Shown here: in pieces, positions 53,630-62,531 of the stretch
Numbering within the stretch: the stretch's first letter is position 1
Layout: every line of letters begins with the position of its first letter
Assembly: GCA_947495425.1 (NCBI GenBank)
Contig: CANLYR010000001.1
Span: 1 to 64,000 of the forward strand
Source of the DNA: an uncultured Aquimarina sp.
GTDB taxonomy: Bacteria > Bacteroidota > Bacteroidia > Flavobacteriales > Flavobacteriaceae
Direction: 5' to 3'
DNA: 64,000 bases
Translations under genes and position numbers: made by a program
Notes under the pieces: model-generated
The model's database searches: none
The model's input: only the letters and a program-made list of their open reading frames with translations
What the model was told of the DNA's origin: nothing

Positions 53630-56257
53630 TTATTCTTTTATTACTTTTTCACTGTATATTTTACCATCGATATTGATTCGATAGATGTATAAACCGCTTT
53701 CTAGATCCGATATATCTTTATTAATAGTTTTGGATGTACCAGATACTTTTTCATCAACAATGGTAGTCATTAATCTACCAGAAAGATTATAAACGTCAAT
53801 TTTAATTCTAGACGATTGTTTGCTTTCAATTTGAAATGTGGCTATATCTTTTACAAACGAAGCATACGTTACATTACCCAATCTAGCAGAAGTAGTATTG
53901 ATGCATTCTGAAATATATAACCACTCATTGCTTGTATCAGGTACATTATTTTGAGTCCACCATTTTGCTTTATAAATTTTTTGCTCATGATACACAGTAT
54001 CTCCACCGCTGTAGGCTAAGTCAGAAGACCACAACGGAGATCCACAATATTCGTCGGTATTACTACCTCCATCACATCCTCTTACATATTCCCAAACATT
54101 GCTGCTTCCTGGAGTTTCTGTCGGAGCAGCATACCACTTATTTTTATATACTTTCCTGTTATAGCTAACTTCGGTACCAGATGTTGCATATGCTTGGGAT
54201 ACCCATGCTGCAATTCCATCACAAGTGGTTGTAGATGTTTGTTTGATTGTAAAAGACGTTTCGATTTCAGAAGATAAACCTTCGTTGTCAACTGCTATTA
54301 CTTTGAACGCATACGTCCCAAAAGCTGGAGGCATCCAATCAAGAATGTAAACATTTTCTCCCGCTGTATTATCAGGAACATGAGTAACTCCATTTAAAAC
54401 AAACGATACAGAAGCAACGGTGTTATTTGTATTATCATTATCGGTAACATACGCTTCTAATTGAACTACAGTAAGATCAGTTTGCTCTAGCGTACCATTC
54501 TGAGGCTTTATTTGCGTTATTACCGGAGGAGTGTTTCCGCTAGCAGGTTTTTTAACTGTAAACGTCACTTCTTTTTGAGAAGCAGTACCTTTATTGTCAG
54601 TAGCTGATGCCGTTACTGTGATTTCACCAAAGACTTCAGGTGTGAAATCAGCAGTATAATAATCACCATTTTTAGTAGCTTCAATAACAGTAGTATTATG
54701 CTTAAAACTAAAAGAAGTAATTGTCCCATCGGGGTCAACAGCTTTTGCTTTTAAAGCAATTGTGGGAATTGTTTCAGATACGATACTTTCACCATTAGTG
54801 GGACTCTCCCAAGTTACCACAGGATTGTTGTTTATAGGATCAGTATTTCCTACAGCATCATTCAACGCTTTTAATAGACTAGATGAAGAATTATAAGCTA
54901 CATCTTGAGTAAGCTCCCAAACAATAACCCCTTGATGCCCATGGTTTTTAGTGTACTTTATTTTCTCTGCAGCAAGTTTTGGTGTATTGTAGTAGATACT
55001 TTTTCCATTACGCCCAATATGACCACCCAAGTTTTTAGTATCTTTTGGATCATAACTTGTAGCTGCATCAGGGAATTCTTCTAGAATATCCTTGTAAGGC
55101 ACAAATTTGTAACCATTACCATTATTTGGTTTTCTTTCTGAAAAGTCATACCCATAGACAGGAACTCCGATAACTAATTTGGATTTCTTTACGCCATGGC
55201 CTCCTGCATGATTCCATGCTGCTGGGGCGATACCTAACCAATATTCTAATGCATCCTGACCAGAATATATTGGATTATCAGTAGTTTGACCCGGATAGGT
55301 GTTTAATGGAACTTTGTGTAACGCAGAATGAGGACCAGAAGGAGATTTATTCCAAGAGCCTGTAAAATCATAAGACATCAGTCCTAACCAATCCATGTAT
55401 TCAGTCATTTCTGCATCGTAATTATTGCCATACCAAGAGGTTCCAAAAACTGCTGCAGATATCAATTTATTAGGTAATTTGGCGCGCAGTTTTTTACTTA
55501 ATTTTGTTAACCCAATTCCTGCGGGATGAGGTCCCTGATCGGTACCACCCCATTTATCGCCTCGTACTCTTCCTCCTTGTTCAGAAGTTCCAGAAATAGC
55601 AGCGTCTGCCCACCAGCATTCTAAATCTAAATCAATACCATCCAGATCGCGCGAAGTAACATAATTGGCTAATAAACTGGCGATCTCTTCTAATTTCTGG
55701 TCATTATTATGATATTTTGTCATGAGCCATACAAAAGCATAATCAGTAGCACCTCCTAGTGCTACAGATACTTTTACATTCTTAGCTTTTGCTTTAGACA
55801 ATACATTACAATCAGTAAGTACTGAATCTACTTTTCTTTGTTCTCTTTCATTAAATGCAATTGATGCAAAATCGCCACTATTATAATCATTATTATTTTG
55901 CTTAAACATGAGGAAAGAGATGTTAATGTTTGTAGCTACTTCAGGATTAAAATTATTTTTAATATCATAATCAGTTATCCAGGTAGGCAAATATCCTATG
56001 ATACGTTGATTTCCTGTATAATCAGGACCTAGTCCACCATCGCCACAAGCCCCATTGCTTTCCCATGAGGCATCACCAGGTTTTGCGGTTGTCCAATATT
56101 TTGCGGTATAATTTATACCATCAAGCGCTGCTTTTTCTCCTTGTGCATAGTGGCTCTTATTTGGGTCCCAGGTTGGTGAACATTCTGGAAACTGGTATTG
56201 TGCCTGTAAGAAAACACTTAAAAGAAGACAATTAAGTAGTACGATTACTTTTTTCAT
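53630..56257 (-). CDS. GH18 chitinase with chitin-binding modules and T9SS sorting domain
   Basis: 875 residues, secreted (signal peptide ending VFLQAQ, about 20). An N-terminal chitin-binding (CBM5/12-like) module (about 21-72) is followed by a GH18 catalytic domain (about 82-465) with the active-site motif DGIDLDLE (206-213; catalytic E213). Two Ig-like/PKD-type domains come next (about 475-675). Two further CBM5/12-like modules have the YNRKVYKNKWYA and GGDTVYHEQKIYKAKWWTQ patterns, and a T9SS type A tail ends the protein (YNLSGRLMTTIV ... GLYIYRIN ... EKVIKE). It is upstream of AraC copy 1 in convergent orientation and paired with the GH19 gene. Confidence 0.94.
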   Translation of the reverse strand: MKKVIVLLNCLLLSVFLQAQYQFPECSPTWDPNKSHYAQGEKAALDGINYTAKYWTTAKPGDASWESNGACGDGGLGPDYTGNQRIIGYLPTWITDYDIKNNFNPEVATNINISFLMFKQNNNDYNSGDFASIAFNEREQRKVDSVLTDCNVLSKAKAKNVKVSVALGGATDYAFVWLMTKYHNNDQKLEEIASLLANYVTSRDLDGIDLDLECWWADAAISGTSEQGGRVRGDKWGGTDQGPHPAGIGLTKLSKKLRAKLPNKLISAAVFGTSWYGNNYDAEMTEYMDWLGLMSYDFTGSWNKSPSGPHSALHKVPLNTYPGQTTDNPIYSGQDALEYWLGIAPAAWNHAGGHGVKKSKLVIGVPVYGYDFSERKPNNGNGYKFVPYKDILEEFPDAATSYDPKDTKNLGGHIGRNGKSIYYNTPKLAAEKIKYTKNHGHQGVIVWELTQDVAYNSSSSLLKALNDAVGNTDPINNNPVVTWESPTNGESIVSETIPTIALKAKAVDPDGTITSFSFKHNTTVIEATKNGDYYTADFTPEVFGEITVTASATDNKGTASQKEVTFTVKKPASGNTPPVITQIKPQNGTLEQTDLTVVQLEAYVTDNDNTNNTVASVSFVLNGVTHVPDNTAGENVYILDWMPPAFGTYAFKVIAVDNEGLSSEIETSFTIKQTSTTTCDGIAAWVSQAYATSGTEVSYNRKVYKNKWYAAPTETPGSSNVWEYVRGCDGGSNTDEYCGSPLWSSDLAYSGGDTVYHEQKIYKAKWWTQNNVPDTSNEWLYISECINTTSARLGNVTYASFVKDIATFQIESKQSSRIKIDVYNLSGRLMTTIVDEKVSGTSKTINKDISDLESGLYIYRINIDGKIYSEKVIKE

Positions 56258-56287
56258 AACATATAGGTTTAAAATAGTTGTTTGATA

Positions 56288-56325
56288 AAAACATCTGATT
56301 TTATGACTATGAAATCAGATGCTAT
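56288..56325 (-). terminator. Intrinsic terminator after the GH19 gene
   Basis: The stem CATCTGATTT / AAATCAGATG encloses a loop containing CATAGTCAT; on the minus strand it is followed by TTTTTATC. It lies between the GH19 and GH18 genes. Confidence 0.75.
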
Positions 56326-56335
56326 TTTTATTGAA

Positions 56336-59169
56336 TTACTGTTTAATGAATTTTTGTATGGATGTTGTTTTGCCAATACGAATTTTATAGAGGTAAAGTC
56401 CATTCTTCAAACTTGATATGTCTTCAGAAAAGGCTGATAATGTAGAAGAAGATGGTTTTCTTAATACACTACTGATTTTTCTTCCGGAAAAATCATACAA
56501 ATTGATTTGTATGGTTGTCATTTTTTCAGAATACACTTCAAAATTAATACGATCTGTTACCATTGTCGGATATATCTTGGCATTTGATTGATTAGCGCTA
56601 GGGCAGTCGGATAGATATAACCAAACGTTACTTGTGTCAGGAACATTATTTTGTGTCCACCACTTTGCTTTATATTTCTTTTGTTCAAAGTATACTGTAT
56701 CTCCGCTATTATATGCTATTGATGATGTCCATATACGTGCATCGCAGTTTTCAATTCCTGTACCGCCATTACAATCTCTAACATATTCCCAAACACTACT
56801 ACTACCAGGAGTATCTGTAGGTTCTGCATACCATTTGTTTCTATATATTTTTCCATCATAGCTTACTTCAGTATTAGAATTTGCATATACTTGTCCTTGC
56901 CAAGAGGTAATACCACCACAGTCTCCACCAGCAATCTTTTCTTTGATGATAAAGCTGGTATTACTTTCGGAAGATATACCTTCATCATCAGTAGCAATTA
57001 TTTTAAAATTAACTGATCCAAAGGTGTCAGGAGTCCAATCTAATAGATAGGTTCCGGCATTATTTTGAGTTGGAGTTAGGGTAATATTATTTACTACAAA
57101 TGCAACGGTATTTACAGCTACATTATCATTAACCAAGGCTTTTAGCGATATAGGAGCTAATTGTGTTTGTTCAACGACTTGATTATCTCTAGGCTCAATG
57201 CCTGATATGTTAGGTGGTGTATTTACTTTATTTTTTTCTTTGATGGTAAAAGAGATAACTTTCTCGGTAGTTTTATTATCGTTATCAGTTGCTGATGCTT
57301 TTATAGTAAATATACCAAATGTAGTTGGTGTGAGATCTGCAGTATATTGATTTCCATTTGCTGTAGCATTGATTACTGTGCCATCATATTCAAAAGAAAA
57401 AGACTGTATGGTGCCATCATTATCTGTAGCTGATGCGCTAAGTATTAAGGTTTGTAATGCATCAGTTTCTATAATTTGACTATCTGTTGGATTTCCCCAG
57501 GTTATCTGAGGAGGAATATTTGGAGAAGTTCCAGTACATTCCTTTATAAATTCCCAAACGCCATCAACTCCAGGGATGTTGCTATTATCGGCATACCATT
57601 TGTTTCTGTAAATAACATCGTCATATTGTACATAGTTATTCGGCTTGTCATATATGATTGTTGATTTCCACTTTGGTATTTCGGCACAGTTCAGCGTGAT
57701 TCCATCCCAAATAATTACTTTGATCGATGAAGTTTCAGTTGTTCCGTTCTCGAAAGTAGCATTAGACAATAAAGTTTGGGCTCCATATGAAGAAGGCGTC
57801 CAGGAAAAAGAAGTTCCGTTAAATGATTGATTACCAATTGTTGTAATGATAGTTTCTAATGTAGTATTCTTTTCGTCAACAGATAAGGTTACCTCGATTG
57901 GCGAAAAAGAAACTTGCGCTATTACTTGATTATCTATAGGAGTAACAAAGGATATTGCAGGTTTTTGCGCGCAGGGTTCTGCTGTAAGATCAGCAGCATC
58001 TCCACCATACTTTGCCATATCCTTACATCCACAATCCGAAAGATCATCAATACCATCCATATTTGTGCCTATTGCATAGATATCGGTGAATCTTTCATAG
58101 TATCCTATTCTGTCTAAAACTTGTGGTTTTTCTATGCCTTGCCCACACTCAACTCCACCGTTAATAATGTTTACAGTCATTCCCAGGCCTGGAACCCTGT
58201 TTTTCGTAATGTCATATGCGTTGGGTGTCCATTGATTGGTCATTACTGCGTGCGCAGAAGGTTTAGGGTATTGTGGGGTCATCCAGAACCAAATCGCAGT
58301 CTGGAACGCCAAAGATGCATCTTCGATCACTTTTTCTGGATTATCCAGCAAAACTTGCTTGTCTCCAAATATAAATTCACTGGCAGGACCATAGTTGTAA
58401 TTATAAGAAAGTTGTATAGGGCCTCTGCCTTTGTAAGATTTACCTGGGGTAGGAGGGTAATTTGTGTCTGGATAAGCGTATGATGCGTTTGTTGGTTCTT
58501 CACGGAAATGTAATCCCCAAGAAAATCTACCTCCAGGAGCAGTATCCCATCCACCGGTTGTTTCATGAGAAATATTTGCAAAAAAAGCTGAAACTTCTCT
58601 TTTTCGGGTTTCTAAATCACCTACCTGAAGAAAAGATGCATAATCTACTTCATCAGTAACAATTTCTTTGTTAGCATTTCTCGGAGCATCAAAATCTACA
58701 TCTGTTCTAATTACTTTGGATATGTTTGTAGTTTTATCTGTTCGGGTAATTCGATAAGCATTTGTTCCACATCTTCTGTCAAACGTTACTTTAATCTTTC
58801 CCATTCTAGTAATGGCTTCAACAAAGGACTCGTAGGTGTAAAAATCATCTGCAGGATCTAGTACCCAACCATTACCTGTGTCTTTGGCTCCGAATCGATA
58901 TGGGAATAAGATGTTCCATTGCTCTTTGGTGATTAAGGATGTAATTTCCTGACTCTCGGTTTTGGTAGCAAAATGAATATCAGCTGGTAAAGTTAGCTGT
59001 GTGTTCGCTAATTTTTCATTATATCAGGCTCTGGCGTACTGGTATTTGTTTTCAAGTGGATCGCATCCATGGTTGTAGTAGAGACAATACACATTAGAAT
59101 AAGAATACTGGATTTCCATTTTTTAAGAAAAAGAGAGACTAGAGTTTTTGAGTTGTGTTTAATTTTCAT
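56336..59169 (-). pseudogene. GH19 chitinase, frameshifted after the signal peptide
   Basis: ATG 59169 begins a 53-residue frame with a signal-peptide-like hydrophobic stretch (about 20-32), ending at TAG 59008-59010. The rest reads in the -1 frame from about 59023 and includes the start of the GH19 domain (SLITKEQWNILFPYRFGAKD, FYTYESFVEAITRM) before the first ATG at 58804. The catalytic motifs FANISHETTGG and YKGRGPIQLSYNYNYG are intact. Ig-like domains, three CBM5/12-like modules and a T9SS tail follow. The shift sits at an AAAAA run (about 59012-59016); loss of one A from a run of six would explain it. It could be a real frameshift, slippage or a sequence error. Confidence 0.85.
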
Positions 59170-59753
59170 GAGTTAAGAGTTAAAAATGATTGATCGACTA
59201 CAAAATGTCTGATGCAAAAAGTATATCCTATACGACAAACAATCTCAAAAGTTCAGAGCATAAAATATTCGGTAGATATAAAATTAGTTTTAGAAATTAT
59301 CGTGTACCCGATAATCAAGATTTGGATACTCCATGACTTGCCTGTAGGTCGTTTACTATTGCTTTTAGAGGTATAAGGTTGTAAAAACCAAAAATCAAAC
59401 TGCGTATAGCTGCATTTTGAGTATACTGGCAAAACAGAAAGGGCTATATCCTAATTACTTAAGAGATCGTTTTCGAAGCTTAGCTTTGTTGTGTCCATCA
59501 TTTTAGTTAAGTTTTAATTAGAAAGATTTGTGTCATTTCTTTCGCAAGAAAGAATGAGGTCTAAATTCTTGGATTTTGGTTTTTTGTCAAAAAAAAATAG
59601 CTGAAAGACATGCTTTATGGTATAAATGACAAAAAATAGCCGGATTTAACTCGATATTAATAATTAATAAGGTGTGTAAAATTGAATTAAAGTGATCCCA
59701 AGCATCTACTATAATTAAAAATCAATATGGTTAATACTATATATTGGTTTGAT
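59170..59753. other. Long divergent spacer between the GH19 gene and NHL lipoprotein 1
   Basis: About 580 bp without a supported gene. A minus-strand TACTTTTTG-like box lies near 59209-59217, upstream of the GH19 start. Several A/T runs are present, including TGTC-A9-TAGC near 59587 and a related ATGACAAAAAATAGCC near 59627. A 43-residue frame at 59205-59336 has no family resemblance. Confidence 0.5.
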
Positions 59754-59797
59754 TGTACCCAAACGGTCGATTTACTACAGAGCAGGAGGTACTTTCA
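59754..59797 (+). promoter_or_regulatory. CGGTCGA-type promoter of NHL lipoprotein 1
   Basis: TGT-N7-CGGTCGA at 59754-59770; the -7-like box TACTTTCA begins at 59790, exactly 26 bp after the start of CGGTCGA. Transcription would begin near 59800, so the ATG at 59797, despite the AGGAGG before it, is probably not the start. Confidence 0.7.
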
Positions 59798-59820
59798 TGA
59801 AAACTTTAAAAACTAAAAAA

Positions 59821-60726
59821 ATGAAAGTATTCATCAAATTGTTAAACAAAAAAATGATAGCATTGCTATGTATTGCTAGTCTATCAACTCTAATTATTTC
59901 TTGTCAACCTGGACATGTTCCAGAGACAGAAATTACAGTTTCTACTACTACAGAAGGTGCATTTTATGACGGTCTTGCAGAAGATAGCCGAGGTAATATA
60001 TATGGATCTGATTTCCCGGGAGATGAAGTCTATAAACTAGATACCTCTGGTAACGTAACGGTATTTGCAACAGGATTTACCTCACCCAATGGTATAGGCA
60101 TCAATAGTAAAGATGATGTCTATGTGTGTGATAATTTTGGAAATACTATTTTCAAGTATGATCGTGATGGCAATCAGTTAGATAGCATACCTGCAGCAAC
60201 ACCAGCAGGAATTAAAAAGATCCCAGGAAGTGATACTATGTTATTTGTAGAGTACAATACGAATACAATCAACGTATTGAAAACAGATGGTAGTATTGTC
60301 AAACTCTACGAGGGGGAGCCTATCAACGGTCCTGCAGGCATTGCTTTTGATAGAAGAGGGAACACGTACATTGGAAATTTTAACGACAGAAAAATCTATA
60401 AATACAAAAATGGTGTAGTAACTTTTATTGCAGAGTTACCTGCGGAAGCTTCTGATTTTAATTATTTAGGTTTTCTTACCTATGCCAAAGGATATTTATA
60501 TGCCACGCAAATTGGAGAACATCGTATTTATAAAATTAATCCTAAAGCGGTTAATGATTTTGAGATTTTTGCGGGAACTACCCTAGGTAATATGGATGGA
60601 GATATCTCTGAAGCTACATTTAATTTCCCCAACGGTATTCTAGCAAGTAGAGATCAGAAAACATTATATGTGTCAGATGCTGGGACTAGTAATTTAAGAA
60701 TAATTTCGAGTCAGGTAAAACACTAA
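59821..60726 (+). CDS. NHL-repeat (beta-propeller) lipoprotein 1
   Basis: 301 residues. A lipobox ends in LIISC (C28), so it is lipid-anchored on the cell surface or in the periplasm. The rest is repeated NHL/SMP-30-like blades (DGLAEDSRGNIYGSD, GIGINSKDDVYVCDN, GIAFDRRGNTYIGN, NGILASRDQKTLYVSDAG). I chose ATG 59821: the paralogue at 62532 has the same upstream 18 bases AAAACTTTAAAAACTAAA and its lipobox Cys is also residue 28, and the promoter box is at 59790. A longer frame starts at 59749. The ligand is unknown. The Cys-rich peptide gene follows after 52 bp. Confidence 0.85.
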   Translation: MKVFIKLLNKKMIALLCIASLSTLIISCQPGHVPETEITVSTTTEGAFYDGLAEDSRGNIYGSDFPGDEVYKLDTSGNVTVFATGFTSPNGIGINSKDDVYVCDNFGNTIFKYDRDGNQLDSIPAATPAGIKKIPGSDTMLFVEYNTNTINVLKTDGSIVKLYEGEPINGPAGIAFDRRGNTYIGNFNDRKIYKYKNGVVTFIAELPAEASDFNYLGFLTYAKGYLYATQIGEHRIYKINPKAVNDFEIFAGTTLGNMDGDISEATFNFPNGILASRDQKTLYVSDAGTSNLRIISSQVKH

Positions 60727-60778
60727 TAATCAATTAGAAAGCAATACCTTTTAATAAGAAATTTTAAACTGATTAATT

Positions 60779-60949
60779 ATGATACAATCAATTTTAAATC
60801 AAACAGGAGTACAAGAATTAGAAAAAAATAAGCAAAAGTTCATCAACGGTGGCGGTGGATTAAACTCTACATGTCATTCAGATGCTGATTGTGATTATCC
60901 TTATATCTGCGCAGGATGTTATTGCAGACCTAAAGGAGGCCCTGTTTAA
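60779..60949 (+). CDS. Double-glycine-leader Cys-rich small peptide
   Basis: 56 residues. The first part (1-25) looks like a leader: MIQSILNQTGVQELEKNKQK, then FINGG. Double-glycine leaders are cut by C39-type peptidase/ABC exporters in bacteriocins and some ribosomally made peptides. The remaining 31 residues have five Cys (32, 38, 44, 47, 49) in CHSDADCDYPYICAGCYC, a pattern like small disulfide-rich or knottin-like peptides. It is 52 bp after the NHL lipoprotein gene and likely co-transcribed. No exporter or modifying enzyme is in the window, so its fate is unknown. Confidence 0.75.
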   Translation: MIQSILNQTGVQELEKNKQKFINGGGGLNSTCHSDADCDYPYICAGCYCRPKGGPV

Positions 60950-61209
60950 TCTAAATAATTCTACGATGGCTCTGCCGAGAATAGTCAGTTTCAAGAAATT
61001 TTTTATTGGTAGATACCAGATTAGCTCAGGATAGGATTAAGTGTCCTGAGCTTTTATACTCGATAATCCTGCCTCAGGCAAGCACAGCAAGATTTGAATG
61101 CCTCGTCGGCATACCCATAGATTGTTTACTATAGAATAATTCTGTGTTTTAATATTTTCATCTTGATTCTTTACTAGATGCTCATAGAAAAAGATAAAAA
61201 TGGTACATC

Positions 61210-61254
61210 TGTATACATACGGTCGAAAAACAACCCCTAATTCATTTACTTTTA
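61210..61254 (+). promoter_or_regulatory. CGGTCGA-type promoter of the second AraC gene
   Basis: TGT-N7-CGGTCGA at 61210-61226; the -7-like box TACTTTTA begins at 61247, 27 bp after the start of CGGTCGA. The ATG is 22 bp further on. Confidence 0.7.
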
Positions 61255-61276
61255 CAATCGGTATCAATCTTTATGT

Positions 61277-62401
61277 ATGCAAACTTTTGGAGGTATGGAT
61301 TTTGTTATTTTTTTAGGTATCAGTCAAGGGATTTTTCTTGCGATTTCTATTCAGGTTATTCAACATAAAAATAAGTTAGCAAATAGAGTTTTATCAATGA
61401 TTCTTGTGATAGCAGCAATAATGCTCACAGGCAGATTTTTCTTTACAACATTAACAAGAGTAGAAGTTTTTTTTAGATTTGCGCTATTTGTTGATGTACT
61501 GGTATTTATTTTTGGTCCACTGATATACTTATATTTTAGAAGATTACTGTTTAATGAGAATGAAAAATACAGACTTCATTATGCAAACTTTATTCCTGCG
61601 TTAGGAATGTTATTATATCATTTCTGGACGTACCAATATTCTTGGGAAGAATTTGCTATACTAGAAAGAACAGGTAAATTAACGCTTCCCTTTTTGGTCA
61701 TTGAAGCCGTAGGGATTCTCTTCAATCTCTATTATTGTTATCATTGTTTTCAACTCATTCGGATATATAAAAAAGAAGAAAAAAAGAATTTGTCTTTTTC
61801 TCAAAGTTTAGTTTCTTTCCTTACGTCTATTTCGGTTACTGTGGTTTTGTTTTTACTGTTATGGACCATTAGTTATATATCCTATTACTTTTTAGGAATA
61901 TACTCACCGTTTTTTAGTTACAATTCTATTTGGATAGCCATATGTATTTTTATTTATGTAATTGGTTTTTATAGTTTAAAACAACCAGACTTTTTTAGAA
62001 TGCCTATTGCAAAGAAAAAAAGCAATACACAGAAAAAGCGGTTAGAAGGGCTAGCTCTAAAAGTACTTACAGAAAACTTAGATCAACTTATGATCAATGA
62101 GAAAATCTATTTAGATCATAAACTTACACTTGTAGAACTTGCGCAGCGTTTAAACACCTCTACAAATAATGTGTCATGGTTGCTTAATAATAGTTATAAA
62201 AGTACTTTCTATGATTATGTAAATCAGTACAGGGTTAAAGAATTTATACAGAAAATACAGAACGGAGAACACCAAAACCATACGTTATTTGCATTATCTA
62301 TGGATTCTGGATTTAGCTCTAAATCTACGTTTAATAAAGCATTCAAAATGTTTGTTAATGATACCCCTAGTAATTATATCAAAAAATTGAATATCACCTG
62401 A
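61277..62401 (+). CDS. Membrane-bound AraC-family transcriptional regulator (copy 2)
   Basis: 374 residues, exactly as long as copy 1 and very similar throughout (MDFVIFLGISQGIFLAISIQVIQ at the start, DTPSNYIKKL at the end). About seven membrane segments (about 5-235) precede the AraC-type DNA-binding domain (about 265-374), with LTLVELAQRLNTSTNNVSWLLNN and LSMDSGFSSKSTFNKAFK as the two helix-turn-helix parts. It lies between the Cys-rich peptide and NHL lipoprotein 2. An integral-membrane sensor fused to a DNA-binding domain suggests direct signal-to-gene control. Confidence 0.92.
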   Translation: MQTFGGMDFVIFLGISQGIFLAISIQVIQHKNKLANRVLSMILVIAAIMLTGRFFFTTLTRVEVFFRFALFVDVLVFIFGPLIYLYFRRLLFNENEKYRLHYANFIPALGMLLYHFWTYQYSWEEFAILERTGKLTLPFLVIEAVGILFNLYYCYHCFQLIRIYKKEEKKNLSFSQSLVSFLTSISVTVVLFLLLWTISYISYYFLGIYSPFFSYNSIWIAICIFIYVIGFYSLKQPDFFRMPIAKKKSNTQKKRLEGLALKVLTENLDQLMINEKIYLDHKLTLVELAQRLNTSTNNVSWLLNNSYKSTFYDYVNQYRVKEFIQKIQNGEHQNHTLFALSMDSGFSSKSTFNKAFKMFVNDTPSNYIKKLNIT

Positions 62402-62463
62402 TGCTACTATAAAGTAGGATTGTATTACATAACGGTCTCTTGCATATTGAAAATCTGTTCTGC

Positions 62464-62507
62464 TGTATAGCTACGGTCGATTTCTTTGGTTTTTGAACAT
62501 ATATTTA
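62464..62507 (+). promoter_or_regulatory. CGGTCGA-type promoter of NHL lipoprotein 2
   Basis: TGT-N7-CGGTCGA at 62464-62480; the -7-like box TATATTTA begins at 62500, exactly 26 bp after the start of CGGTCGA. The leader shares 18 bases (AAAACTTTAAAAACTAAA) with that of NHL lipoprotein 1. Confidence 0.7.
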
Positions 62508-62531
62508 TCAAAACTTTAAAAACTAAATACA

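Noticed and set aside
58804..58806. ATG at 58804 as the natural start of GH19
   Set aside because: The same frame continues upstream with clear GH19 domain sequence (FYTYESFVEAITRM), and the protein would lack a signal peptide.
59205..59336. 43-residue frame in the spacer before NHL lipoprotein 1
   Set aside because: No leader, no family resemblance, overlaps the putative GH19 promoter, and no promoter of its own was seen.
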